Assembly (NCBI RefSeq): GCF_902806685.2
Contig: NC_048550.1
Coordinates: 9,467,383-9,531,382 of the forward strand
Source: Maniola hyperantus
Lineage: Eukaryota > Arthropoda > Insecta > Lepidoptera > Nymphalidae
DNA length: 64,000 nt
Reading direction: 5' to 3'
Both the position numbers and the translations under genes were made by a program. The notes under the pieces are model-generated. The model did not search any database. It saw nothing but the letters and a program-made list of their open reading frames with translations, and was not told where the DNA came from. The stretch's first letter is position 1. Every line of letters begins with the position of its first letter. Positions 26,701 to 37,754 of the stretch are shown here, piece by piece.

Positions 26701-29121
26701 TAATGAAAAGTTCCAGGAAAATTCACAGAAAAAGTAAAAATTGGCTACGCGGGCTACGCGACGTAGCACTATGCATCGCCTATGCCCTCTAACTTTTCAT
26801 GCGAGGGAAAAATGGGGAAAAGCGAATAGTTAAATGATCTATATGTCATACAATAAATGACCACTGAAAGAAATAAAAACAATTTAAGTATTATTGTTTC
26901 AAAAAAATCTATTAAAAAAATCAAAAAGAAAGACTCAACTTCAGAAATATATTCTATGGTAGGTATGGTATGTACTGTACATACATAAAAAAGAGGGAAC
27001 TACCTAAACTCTATCAGGCTCTACTACTATTACAAAATACAAACTCTATTATAATCATTGAGAATTAATATATGTCTTGTATATAATCATGCCTAATACA
27101 ATATGTAAATATAGCTTATGGTGAACATGGTAAATAAGTTTAGTTTAGTTTATTTTGTTACCTAAGTTATTTTGTTATATAAGACTTTGTTGCTGGAGAC
27201 AAACTTCTATTAATTTATTTATTTTCACTAAAATTTGGAATAATGCCTTTTGTGTAGAATAATTAGAATTTTAAAGACATAAATTAAAATATGTAAGTAA
27301 ACAGTTAAGTTAAGCACTCACCGGGCGGGTTGGCGTTGGGTCGGGCGGGCATGTCGGCGTCACGGGGCACTGTGGGCAGCGCGAGCAGAGTGCGCGTGGC
27401 GCGGTAGTGGGCCAGCGTGCGTCCGCCCGCGTCCCGCGCGCCCCGCGCCGCGCCCGCGCCCTCCAGCAGGGCTGCCGCCGCCGCCTCGTCGCGGCAAGCG
27501 GCGGTGTAATGGAGTGGAGTGCGACCCTCCTACCATTTCATCACCATCAACCAATCTACTACACTATTGAACACGTGTCTCCTCTCAGAATGAGAAAAGG
27601 TTTGGCTAAAGCCTATCACGCTGGCTAAGTGCGGATTGGTAGACTTCACACACTTTTCAGAACATTATGGCGAACTCTCAGACAATGAGGATTCCTCTCG
27701 ATTTTTCCTTCTTCGTTAAAACAAGTGCTTAAAAGTTAAAATGCTTCGAAAAGTTTTAGGCGCGTCCCCAGAATCAAGAAATCTCGAAAAGCTGCCGAGA
27801 CGTCTTAACTGATATGATAATGGAGTCGCTGGACACAAGCGACACAGCGTCGTGTTACATGCCAAATTTTAGCCCAATCCGTCCAGTAGTTTGAGCTGGG
27901 CGTTGATAGATCAGTCAGTCAGTCAGTCAGTCACCTTTTCGTTTTATATATATAGACATTACAGAAGAATCCTCACAGAGTCCCTTTGATGCACCAACTG
28001 AGGGTAGTTGTCGACGAGCCACGTCACGATATCCATGTAACTGTAGAACACCGCTTTGTGGAGAACACCGACGCCAGCTTCATCGAAGCACGCCACGTAC
28101 TTGTGGCGATTATGATCGTGGTCTAACAGCTCCTGTATTGCCAAATAAAATTTAATAACATTGCTTATTGAAAAACATTACAATATTACTTAAGTATTAT
28201 TTTAAGTGCCGTGTGATGACGGCAGATCACAATATTAGTTGTCACCAAACCTCCTCTTCCAGTGGGTGTCGTACGAAGCGACTAGTAAGTAACCAGTTGA
28301 CAACAATGACGACGATGACGACGGTGATGATGATTTACAATAGACGCTTTTCAATATTATAATATTAATGGGTAAACTAACTGAGACTGAAAAATCAACG
28401 TGCACCTCAAACCGCTGGATGTTGAAATTTAAAAAACTTGTAGGTTCCTCTTGCAAATTATGTTGACATATTTTCAAAAAATATGACAACCCTAGTGTTA
28501 GAAGTTAGAACATTCAGTAATCAGAACGCCTACACAAGTTCTAACCTAAGACGTAAATTGATGCTGTTGCAATTTAGATGTAATGCTACTGTGAATTGCG
28601 GAGAGTATAGAGCGCCGATCCACTATTGAACTGTTTAGGCCACAGCCCAACTACGCTGGCCAAGTGCGGATTGGCAGACATCACACCTTTGAGAACATTA
28701 TGACGAACTCCACCATGCGGCTTTCCTCCTGATGTTTTCTTTCAAGTGAATATTTTCTTAAAAGCATATAACTTCGAAAAGTTAGAAGTGCGTGCCCGTA
28801 ATTGAACCCCCTAACCCTCTAAATAGGAGATCGATGTCTTGACCACTAGACTATTACCACTTCTTATACTTAACTACAAAATAATTAAAAAAATGTTACC
28901 TACCAATGCCACCTGGAGTTCCAGAAGTGAACCTTTTTCAACGGCAGCATGCAGGGCATCACACTTGATGATCAAGTTGGTCAGGTATCGCGACAGAGGC
29001 AGGGCTTCCGCCTCCGCCAGCAGCCGGTGGCCCTGGCCCGCTAGGATCACCCGCTCCAGCTTACAATCTGCCTTGCCGCGCACCCATTGACGGAGCTGGG
29101 CTGACGATACTACACCCAACA
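13405..29121 (-). CDS. Multi-unit ankyrin protein with pseudo-arginine-kinase domain (5' end open)
   Basis: Fourteen minus-strand exons with matching phases: 29121-28904, 28132-27977, 27529-27322, 20062-19902, 18815-18684, 17922-17743, 17536-17159, 17060-16250, 16126-15996, 15729-15571, 15487-15309, 15232-15100, 14996-14882 and 14762-13405 (TAA). The first visible exon starts 'TG TTG GGT' after a CTTTGTTTAG acceptor, so either a split A|TG start or more upstream exons are possible. The visible product is about 1,439 aa. Three ankyrin units, A (about 1-195), B (195-380) and C (793-950), share a Trp/GQG module (VVWEGQGARLL.. PVVKKFLEAVPYIM), two ankyrin repeats and a GRTPLHYAA repeat. Between B and C lies a Glu/Asn/Asp-rich linker (about 400-790). 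Residues 988-1439 are phosphagen-kinase-like. Ankyrin units bind proteins. The kinase-like domain probably does not catalyse (see its own entry). The 7.3 kb intron between units A and B is full of repeats. Homology to arginine kinase is clear; cellular role is unknown. Confidence 0.75.
16250..17060 (-). CDS. Exon: Glu/Asn-rich acidic linker
   Basis: A 270-residue exon of the large ankyrin gene made almost only of Glu, Asn, Asp, Ser, Lys and Thr, with patterns such as NENVETEKEGNEIENAVQ and DNSEDDDDVQIQG. It begins after an AG at 17061-17062 and ends at AGAG|GTAGCC in phase 1, which joins in frame to the next exon at 16126. Read alone it would stop at TAA just past the donor. It is predicted to be disordered and to act as a spacer between ankyrin units B and C. 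The 145-residue plus-strand frame over it is its antisense shadow. Confidence 0.7.
18898..19217. repeat. Long inverted-repeat (foldback) element
   Basis: The left arm AACCGACTCC..ACCGAATATTATTATGTATA is mirrored by TATACATAATATATTCGGTT..GAAGTCGGTT on the right. A second, inner pair is TTTTGGAGTCGGTGCCA against TGGCACCGACCCCAAAA. It lies in an intron of the large ankyrin gene. Confidence 0.65.
19218..19535 (-). repeat. 'AACCGACTT..GGAGGAGG' element, inverted copy
   Basis: Reads TTTTTAGTGGCCCC, then TATGCTATGCCTGGTTAAAA, and ends ATTGAGAACCTCCTCCTT. It is the reverse-complement relative of the tandem pair at 526-1135. Confidence 0.6.
20348..20793 (+). repeat. 'GTTCCGTACCT..CTCGCACCCGGCC' interspersed element
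   Basis: Starts AGGGTTCCGTACCTGAAAAG, contains GTCTGTCAAGAAACCTACAG and ends GAGCCTGACTCGCACCCGGC then a T-run. Same family as 22210-22556; inverted copies lie near 2690 and 35603. Confidence 0.7.
22210..22556 (+). repeat. 'GTCTGTCAAGAAAACC..TCGCACTTGGCC' interspersed element
   Basis: Second, shorter copy of the element at 20348-20793, ending GAGTCTGATTCGCACTTGGC then a T-run. Located in the same large intron. Confidence 0.7.
23597..23785 (+). repeat. SINE copy
   Basis: Contains TTTAACGGTGAAGGAAAACA, GAATCCGC-like and CCAGCGTGGTAGACTATGGC blocks and a GATGGGTTGATCATGATGA tail. Same family as 5020-5242. Confidence 0.7.
24175..24408 (+). repeat. 'CCCGCGACTTCGT..TTCGCATTTATAATA' interspersed element
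   Basis: Starts TAGCTGATGCCCGCGACTTC and ends CACACTTTCGCATTTATAAT. Same family as 1815-2032. Confidence 0.7.
24545..25180 (-). mobile_element. 3' end of a non-LTR retrotransposon (LINE)
   Basis: The minus-strand frame ends with a pattern typical of the reverse-transcriptase ORF end of jockey/CR1-type elements: SFTVKAASLWNALPVEIRRS followed by KSLAIFKNRVKKHYL. The element is 5' truncated (about 74 codons left), has a 3' untranslated stretch and ends in a repeated TTTAA tail near 24565-24590. It lies in the large ankyrin-gene intron. Confidence 0.7.
25790..26062. repeat. Probable retroelement-derived repeat
   Basis: The sequence AGTGATGATATGGCCTAGGA .. GGGAAAGTATTCCAAACC .. GTTTCGTACGTGTAAATGAA looks like a widespread lepidopteran repeat. 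The 83-residue frame inside it has no recognised domain and is not called a gene. Confidence 0.4.
27531..27735 (-). repeat. SINE abutting an ankyrin exon
   Basis: Inverted SINE copy (CTCTCAGAATGAGAAAAGG, CACGCTGGCTAAGTGCGGAT). In minus-strand reading it ends GATGGTGATGAAATGGTAG directly against the exon at 27529, so the SINE tail supplies the 3' splice site of that exon. Confidence 0.65.
27835..27958 (+). repeat. Fragment of a '(CAGT)n' element
   Basis: Contains GCCCAATCCGTCCAGTAGTT, GATAGATCAGTCAGTCAGTC and a CACCTTTTCGTTTTATATAT end. Partial copy of the family at 38868-39105. Confidence 0.65.
28630..28860 (-). repeat. SINE copy, inverted
   Basis: Contains ACGCTGGCCAAGTGCGGATT and GCCCGTAATTGAACCCCCTA (a degraded B-box region). 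Located between the first two visible exons of the large ankyrin gene. Confidence 0.65.
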
Positions 29122-30181
29122 CTAAACAAAGAGTGAATGATCAGACTCCGCAAAAAGTCGTAGCAGCCGAGTCAGTAACAATTTTTTTTTTAAATATTTC
29201 AATTCATCAAATTGCCCGTAATTTAACATGTACCTTTTTTATGTCATCACATTATTTTCCTGAAAGATCCGTATTTAAATTTAGTATTTTTCAATGATAT
29301 AAAAACAACTCAATAGAAATGAAATCAGTCGTTTAAATGAAATCACTGTTCAGTGAGTGCTACGAATTTGCTACGAATCTTCGTAGCATATCGCGCGCGA
29401 TTAGATATTTTACCGCTCCAAATTATAGAGCCTGTTTTATTGGTTGGGTTGAAGGCCTCTTTATCAGTAATTTGATAAGGCAACTTTGATACAATTAACA
29501 CAAAAATATTCCCAGAAAAACAATGTTATTCGTATCGAGGACAATACCAGAGTAAGCTTGTAAGTTAGTAGGTAATAGTAAAACTTCTACGTAGCAATAG
29601 TCTATCAGATACGTCCACAAAAGATTAGCTGATTAGTTAGTGGGTGCTGTTTCAAGCTTTTCTTTCTGTATTTAGTAGGTTGGACGATATTAAATCATAA
29701 TTTTTGAAATAGGTAAAAATAAAAGTGCATTGCTGCATGCAAGAAAGCATTGATCAGATTCGCTCATGCAAATATTTTGCAGGAATGGAATTTAAAACCC
29801 TTTATTAAAATGAAATTTGGAACAAGTTATCTGTAGTTTTATATTAAGAAATTCCGTGGAAATGATCTCATCTAAATATTTTAATTTGGATGTCTGAAAT
29901 GTTAGGCAACTGCCTTTGATTTGTAAAATTAAATTATTAGGTAGGGAAAGGCTTTTTGTAGGCGACTATAACGTACATAAGTATTATAAAAAATCATCAT
30001 AAAAAACTGGGCGGTTAGTGACACAAATCAGGATAAAGATAGCTTGCCCGCCTGATCGTTTGCTTTGTCGGACGCACTGCATCTAAGGGTGTTATTGCAT
30101 CCTATATTATTGCGAGTCAGATCTGATTTTGTACGCATTATACCTACAATAAATGTAAGATAAAGAATATTTTATCTAATA

Positions 30182-30352
30182 ATTATAAATACTATCTGTC
30201 CGTCCGGGATCCGGGAGTCCGCGCACGCGCCGCGGTTTTGCGGCGCGTGCGCGGACGGTCTCCCTTGAAAAAGGACCCCGGATGGGTTCGAAACTAGTCG
30301 GGCTAACGTCGACTACACACGTGAGTAAGCCGGGACAGATAGTATTTATAAT
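30182..30352. repeat. MITE-like element with internal GC-rich hairpin
   Basis: Terminal inverted repeats ATAAATACTATCTGTCC and GGGACAGATAGTATTTATAA bound about 170 bp. Inside, 30219-30255 forms a near-perfect GC-rich hairpin (GCGCACGCGCCGC .. GCGGCGCGTGCGC around a TTTT-containing loop). Non-coding. Confidence 0.7.
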
Positions 30353-31129
30353 GGAAATCACTCACGGTAGTTTAAATTTTTATCTAATAATATTTTATAT
30401 AAATCTTTAAATTTTATTGTAATATTTTCAATTAATAGGAAGATACAAAAAACAAAAATACCAAACTTATTCTAGAACATAAAAATTACAAATCGAAAAT
30501 TTCATCTAAACCACCGCAACGAGGCAGGGTGCCCAGAACGCTGGCAGCGTTACCTCGTTGAATGGCCAGACTAATATGATGACTGAGGTAACTGCCTTTT
30601 TTTCAATTCAAAAAATATATAAAGAACTGCGTTTTATTACCTAAAAAAAACCACCCTGTTTATAGTGTTTTCATGGGCAAGCAACTTCCAGATATAAGAT
30701 TACAAGATTTATTCTTTAACAGCCGGCAGTAGGTAGCCAATAGCCACACACCTATATGTAAGTATACCTATACATTTGACCTTAACCAATATACGGACTT
30801 GCATTATGACTATTGCGTAGAAGAAAGTTCGTGTCAAACGGGCTTTATCAGTACCTTTTAGCGTGGATTTTTATGCAAATAGGTACAATAGCCCACTTGT
30901 ATGTTTTTTCATCGAACTATACCCATTTCTATTTATTCTCACTATAATTACGCAATGTCCTTCATTACTTGTACCTATATGCTAATATGAACTTAATATG
31001 CTACGCTGAGTTGTTTTCTAAAACAAAAAATAATTTACCCCATTTTAAGATTGACCTTGTTCATACATATTACTACTTAAAACCACCGACTAAGTATGAC
31101 ATCTGTTTATAATTTATCGTATTTGAAGG

Positions 31130-31332
31130 TAAATGTCGTAAATATAACGCGTAAAATTTAACTTATCACGCACCTTTTCAACTTTTTTTGTCAAATTTCA
31201 TGCCAAATGTACGATTTTAGTCCTTATTATAAAGGTGAATCCGTGAAACCGTACTTTTGACATGACATTTGACCTATAGAGTTAAAATGGCGCGTGAGGA
31301 CTGAGGAGTCATTTTATACGGACTATAAGTAA
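31130..31332 (+). repeat. 'GGCGCGTGAGG' MITE-like element
   Basis: Contains TTTTGACATGACATTTGACC, GAGTTAAAATGGCGCGTGAG and ATTTTATACGGACTATAAGT. Same family as 2500-2660 and 51915-52068. Confidence 0.6.
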
Positions 31333-31404
31333 AATACACTGACAGAAATTGATACTTTTTAGATAGATAATCAGAATGATCCTGTTTAACTAATATGAAG
31401 TAGA

Positions 31405-31811
31405 AGATAACCGTGACTTGATCCGGTTGGATTTAGGTTTTTTTCAGATCCCAAGGGATCTTTTCCATTTTCAAGGAGGAAAATTAGCCTATCTATCCAT
31501 GCACGGGATACAAGCTATCTCTGTACCAAATAGATGATGCTTGCACCTTCGTCCACGTAGAATTAGGATTTTAAAAAATCTCGCTTACTTAACCAGTACC
31601 AACTTACGAATGTTTTTTATTGCAAAATAGGCTTCCGCTTGACGACAATTATTATGCGTTATGACAAATAAATGATAAGGTCTAGGTTGGAGCTTGCTTA
31701 GAAATCTACCTAACTCGATAGGTAATTATTTCGTCAAACGAATGGGCCGTGAAAAGCAGACAGACCATAGAGACAGACAGATACCTACAATTTCGCATTT
31801 ATAATAGGTAT
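31405..31811 (+). repeat. Diverged interspersed element ending 'TTTCGCATTTATAATA'
   Basis: Old copy of the 1815-2032 family with additional inserted sequence. It keeps ACGGGATACAAGCTATCTCT and ends ACAATTTCGCATTTATAATA. Confidence 0.5.
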
Positions 31812-32023
31812 ACTTAGTAAAAAAAAGTAAGTTACAGTAGGGCCTCAGAACGCTCTCGAGGTGTGAATAATGAATATTTATAAAGGTGGATCCGGTGCGG
31901 GTTTAATTATTGTCGAACAGATACGACGCACGGCACCATCGGTGACGTCATTGGACCACCATGGCTAGACAACTTACTATTAATTATAGATTCTAAAAGT
32001 GTGTAAAAAAAATTATTTGATAG

Positions 32024-32174
32024 GTATAGTCCGCGAAAGGTCGGGATATAAGGCGAGGGGACGCCCCCGCACCCGCACGTCACCTGCGCTCTCCCGCATT
32101 GGGTTAGCGGGATGTGCGGGTGTGCGGGACGTTCCCTCCCCGATTGCCATTTCGAACTGTCGCGTACTATACGT
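32024..32174. repeat. 'TATAGTACGCGACAGGTCGAG' MITE copy 1
   Basis: Inverted termini GTATAGTCCGCGAAAGGTCG and CGAACTGTCGCGTACTATAC enclose GC-rich sequence with CACCCGCA and GTGCGGG motifs. Six more copies lie between 45566 and 59142. Confidence 0.7.
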
Positions 32175-33042
32175 ACCTGCTGGTAAATACCAACACAAAT
32201 ATTTCCAAAACCATATATTATATACCTACTTAGTCAAATCGGTGGTTTCTAGGTTAACTAAAGTAGATAATCTTATGTAAAAATGTTCCAAACGTTTTTA
32301 AAATTATGATTAATTAATTTAAATGCCGCTAATAAATAAAATTTTAAACTATTGAAAAGTCAATTTGAATAAAAAATCTTTCTATATTATTCATCCCTTA
32401 CACACTATATCCAAATACAAAGAGTAAGGTACTACGAGTATGTACATGCTGTAGGAAAATACCATACTATAAAAATAAAGATAATAATTTAAACATTTCC
32501 AAACAGCCCCTCGAACGTATCAAATATCATATTGTATAGGATAATATAATTGATGTTGACACGTATTATACACTGCAAAGGTGAATACCCGATGGTCGAC
32601 GAACCTGCATCAATATTGAAACCCGTCATAAATTCCTATTAACCTACCCGTCACGTGTGTACACTTGTACAGCTGGACTAGTAGGATTTTTCATTGCTAT
32701 TTTACTGCATATTTGAGAATTCTACTTATCAGGCACTACCTACATATGATACCTAAGTAAATATTATGAATAAAAATAAATATAAATATAAATGCTCGAA
32801 TTTCACTTTACACATGTACCTACTTATAATATTATTATTGTATCATTTTCTCGCAATCAAAGTGAAAAGCAGAGTGCAGAGAGCAGAGTACAACTCGGTC
32901 ATAAAACCCATTTTATCCTTCGGGTCTGGTAGATAAACGTGTCACGGATAAAATGGCTTGTTTTATGTCCTTTGTTGTACAATCTACTATTTTAGGCATG
33001 TTTAAGCTAGTTGTAATTATTATTAATATAATATGATTTAAG

Positions 33043-33415
33043 AGCATTATTTTTATTTGAGAGCACGTTAGTCACGCTGTCATTTCTAGATACATGATCC
33101 CTCGCCTAATAAATACTTTAGATAATAAATTTAGAAATGAACTAACTAGATTTAATTTAAAATATAAGCTAAAATCCTATTATATTAACAAATTGTAATG
33201 ATCCCCATTTTACATACATGATCCCTCGCCTAATAAATACTTTAGATAATAAATTTAGAAATGAACTATCTAGATTTAATTTAAAATATAAGCTAAAATC
33301 CTATTATATTAACAAATTGTAATGATCCCCATTTTTGTATGAAATGTAATGTAATGAGAATTTCTATAAACAATTTATATTGTTTATAGAAACACTATTA
33401 TTATTATTATGTATT
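33043..33415 (+). mobile_element. LINE 3' end with duplicated terminus
   Basis: A plus-strand frame reads EHVSHAVISRYMIPRLINTL and ends SYYINKL, then a stop, resembling the C terminus of a jockey-like ORF2. The block TACATGATCCCTCGCC.. is repeated with a 124-base period (33091 and 33215). The second copy continues through a short 3' UTR, with a small hairpin around TATAAACAATTTATATTG, to a (TTA)n tail. Confidence 0.5.
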
Positions 33416-33505
33416 AAGAAGTAGACGGAATGACACACTTTAAACCTTCGTGGTTTTTTGCTGTGTCTAAATTGGATTTGATAAACATTCTCTATGTTGG
33501 TAATT

Positions 33506-33531
33506 AAAAAAAAAAAAAAAAAAAAAAAAAA
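33506..33531 (+). repeat. Homopolymer A run
   Basis: Twenty-six consecutive A bases, possibly the tail of a lost retrocopy. No gene-like sequence precedes it. Confidence 0.8.
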
Positions 33532-35602
33532 GATGGATTTTTTATAATAAAAGCTTGTGTAGGTCCTAATTTGATTTTATGCAAAAAAAATTGTTTTCAC
33601 GCGACAGCACGCTAAGGTCACGTTCACAACAATTTTGTAAATGATGCATAATTTGGATATTAATTTTGTAAGCTGACCATGACCGACCATGAACAATAAT
33701 TTGAGATCTAAATTCTAAACATAATATTGTACTAACTATATTGTCTTCTACCATCTATTACTTCTGCTGTGATGTTCATTCCCAAATTTAACGTCACGGT
33801 TAATTTTGAACGAAAAAGTACCCATTATAGTAGATTATTCAACATGGGGGGTAATGTAATGTCTTACGTCACGGGCGCCGCGCCAGGATAAATCCCAAGC
33901 GTAACGAGGGATTTTAGAGTAACTCCCGAGCGTAGGGTGTTACATCTAGAATCCTGAGTGAAGCGCGGGGTTTAGGGCCGCCCAAGACTAAGACAGTATT
34001 ACCCCCAAGTTCAATACTCTACTTTCACACCTCGCAGGACAATAAAATCAAAATCTGTCTTTAGAAGTTTCTGGGAGCAAATCGTTTATTACATAATATT
34101 AAATAAATTACACTTTGAGCTTTAGTAGTTTCCGGAGTTAAATTACTGCTGCTATTATTTATTATACCTACCTACTTATCTTTCTTCTTTGTCTTTTTAG
34201 AATTAGTTTATCAAGAAAAATCAGAATTTTTCCTGTATTTTTTAGAAACTATTTAGAAAGTTGTAGTTTTTAAAGCATTAATTTTGTTTCACGTATTTAG
34301 ATAAGCCTACTTGTAGATCGTAGATATATCTAAATATATTTTTTCTACTTGAGAAAAAAATGTTGAGTAGGGCTACATTCGTAACTTTATATTTCTAGTT
34401 TTTATGTGGGTTTTTAGATGCTTTATAATACCGTTTGTTAGGCCCTTTTGGCGTTTCAGTATTAGTTGCTGCGGGTCATTACAACCCGTATCGTTATTAC
34501 TTGCATATCAGCTACACACACGTTTGTTGTATTTTGTTATACTTAAATTCTATATTGTAAGAAGACGGCATTAAATAGTTAGAGCATTGATCAGAAAACT
34601 AAAGCGTTCTTAACTACTTATTTAAAATTATTTTTATGATGTCGTTCACCAACTCGATCTGGCCTCGGCGCATAGGCTATTATCACGATTCACGGCCATG
34701 GCTAGTAGGAAACTGGCCTTTTATATTGCTCTTTTTATATTTAGCACTAATAACAGCTTGATCTACGCAAGATATTTAAACGTCCACAACAATGGCCGCC
34801 TTATCTTAGGACTCACCTTGATTATTTGGAGGCAGCAAGCGTTTTGATAGAGGGGTTTTGAAAATAAGAAATTAGTTAAAACTTCACTAAAAATGTCTGC
34901 CTGAGAGTGATCTTAATGAGGGTACAGACTGTGGTGTCACCCAAGGCAGATTTATATCTACCAATATTATTAATGCATCCTATAATAAAAATAGAGAAGT
35001 ACGAGTGCAAAGTTAATTTATAAATTAAGCGTCTTCCACATGATGGTCGAAATTTTTATTTTAAAATTTCGATTGATGAAAAATGTACTTTAGATATTTC
35101 AAAAGTATGTTTTTATCAATCAAAATCTTTTAATTGATGTTGATCAAACACAGTAGTTTTTAAGAAATCGATCCTGCAAGGTCTAGGGCGTAGCGCAGTC
35201 TGCCAGATCTAAAATAATTACCTTTGAGTAATGGCTACGAGTAATATAAGGTAGGTCTTAATACTAATTAATAAAAGGCAATTCACTATGGGGCAATTGT
35301 AGCAAAAGTCACGGCATAATATACGCCAACTATCGCGTGGGCGTGCGAAACTAGTCATGCTCGCCACGCCACCACCTACATGGCAGATTTTCTGCTTCGC
35401 TTGCTTGTCACCGCAGTTTTTACTTTAATTACCATTTTTTAAATGAAATATTAATGTTCTTAATTAGTTATTTTCATTTTCAGTAGAAATATTAATGTCC
35501 TGAGTTAGCTATTTTCATTTTCACTTTGTTCACCCAAGTGTGAAAAAAGTGGTAAACTAGATCATGTCCACGACTTCGACCACGTGGATTTAGGTTTCTA
35601 AA

Positions 35603-36130
35603 AACCGGCCAAGTGCGAGTCAGATTCGCGCACCGAGGGTTCCGTACTACAGTCGTATTTTTTCGTCATTTTTCACGATAAATCAAAAACTATAATGAAT
35701 AAAAAATAAATAAAAATCATTTTCATATGATATGATACCCCACTTGGTATATTAATCTTACTTTGAAAGTTGAAAATACTAATTATTTGTTCATGAACAC
35801 ATTTAATTATTTTTTTGTGATTGAGATTTTTGAGTTTTTCCTTATGTGTGCTATAAGACCCTACCTACCTGCCAAATTTCATGATAGTAGGTCAACGAGA
35901 AGTACCATATAGCTTTCTTGACAGACAACAAAGTGGTCCTATAAAGGGTTCCGTTTTTTTATGAGGTACGGAACTCCAAAAAACCGGCCAAGTGCGAGTC
36001 AGGCTCGCGCAATGAGGGTTTCGTACTACAGTCGTATTTTTTCGACATTTTGCAGGATAATTCAAAAACTATGATCCATAAAAATAAACAAAAATCTGTT
36101 TTAGATTGCACAGGTGAAGACCTTTCATAT
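35603..36130 (-). repeat. Two '..GCGAGTCAGATTCGCGCA' elements in tandem
   Basis: Two inverted copies of the 20348-20793 family begin at 35603 (AAACCGGCCAAGTGCGAGTC) and 35980. The second is shorter. Both lie on the opposite strand to the 20-22 kb copies. Confidence 0.65.
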
Positions 36131-37012
36131 ATTAGTTTTAGATATTAGTGGAGCGGTCAGTATTTCGTATTTTTTTTGGTCGATATTCGTAATTTAAGCA
36201 AAGTGATGTCGAATTTCAAGGTGTTCTTTTTTGTAAAATTCTAAAATTATTTAATTCCCAGGTGATATGGTTCCATTTTTTATACCAGGTGACGTCAACT
36301 AGGTGATCAGAGTAGAATATAATAATGAAATGTGATCTTATTTTACAAACGCTCAATTCTAGGCATTAAATATCAGCTTTTGGTAAATTTAAAGCAACTA
36401 TATTATTTCAGTTAGCACTTTGTCTTTTACAAAACTGTCAGTTCCTTTGTTTTCTATAATTTCTAAAGTATAGTGATAGTCGTGTGTCCGCTTTTCAGGC
36501 AGCTTGTCCATGCTAGACACGAACGTTTTGTTTAAACAGGCAGAAAGCTATCACCTTCCTGGGTTGTTTGTTATCACTTTCTTTCCATTTTAGCATCATC
36601 GCGTAGACTTCGGGAGAGTTGACGTGCCCCCAAAGATACTATACTAACGTGCAAATGGGGTTATAAATCATTACGATCATAGGGTTGTGAGAATGCCGCA
36701 GAAATCGTTATCGATAAAAGATGCCGTTCGGACGCAGGTAAAAAGTATGGACACTTTTTATAACCTGTTATGACTATCGACACATCCTTTTGTTACTGTT
36801 ACACACAACACCAGAGCATCAAATTCCAGTTCCATATGGCCTGTAAGTGCGAGCGAGAGGTAAAAAAATGATTTATGACCCAGTTCGCACGTTCGTAATA
36901 GCCTTAGTATAATTTATTTAGGTGCCACACCTAAAGTACTATATTCGCTCATTCAAAATTCAAAGAATTATGAATATTTACTTTTAGTCACAATACTCGT
37001 AGTAGGTATCTA

Positions 37013-37390
37013 TACAGGGTGGAACCAGAACGCTAGTAAAAGCGAAGACAGGTGACAGTTACTGCCTACCTACCTACTGATGATTACTGGTATACCAAAA
37101 AAAAAACGCGAAAAAAAACCTATATTTTGTAAAAGTTCACGATATATTCCAAATAAAACATCTGATTAACGCTAGAGGTCAACGATCGCTGCGTAAGTAG
37201 GCTACTTGGAGTCAATGCCACGTCGTAGGCGGGACATTGACCCGAATTTTGCGCGCTATACATTGCGGGTTTGAAAGATACTAATTTACTAAAACTACAA
37301 AATGAGGCGAATGGTTATTGTTATTGCATTGTGTCTAGGTAGTATAACAATAACGCTAAGTTTTTGCTAGCGTGCTGGTTACACCCTGTA
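37013..37390. repeat. 'TACAGGGTG..CACCCTGTA' inverted-repeat element, copy 1
   Basis: Terminal inverted repeats of about 28 bases (TACAGGGTGGAACCAGAACG / CGTGCTGGTTACACCCTGTA) bound 378 bp containing CCACGTCGTAGGCGGGACAT. A close relative is at 50792-51134. Confidence 0.75.
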
Positions 37391-37754
37391 TACTTAGAAC
37401 AAGGAAGTGCTAGAAATCAGAATCTGTCCTTACATTTTGGTTGACTGTAGTGTAGGTAGAGTCCATTTTGCATGCCGTTGTTGCGATCCAGCAAACACTT
37501 CTTTGTACTTTCCATTCCAAAAGAAATTTGAATATTACCTAAATAAGTTTTATGAAGAGAGATATATTTAGCAGTAGCATAAAAGACGATAAAATCATCC
37601 TAGCCATATCATGATCAAATCATAAAGTTGTATCAAACTGAAGCTTTACTAGGCTAGCTTTACATTATTTTTTATCATACGTTGCATATTTTAAAAGATC
37701 TACGCGTTCATACATACATATTTTACGACTTTATTTTATACTATGTAGGGATAA

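Larger units (their letters stand above)
20063..27321. other. Large intron between ankyrin units A and B
   Basis: A 7.26 kb intron. It holds the interspersed elements listed separately, a LINE fragment and otherwise AT-rich sequence. No additional exon with a fitting phase and ankyrin similarity was recognised. Three TTAGG units near 21988-22004 are too few to be called telomeric. Confidence 0.5.

Noticed and set aside
32013..32280. Frames of 61 and 93 residues over a GC-rich block
   Set aside because: They lie on a MITE of the TATAGTACGCGAC family.
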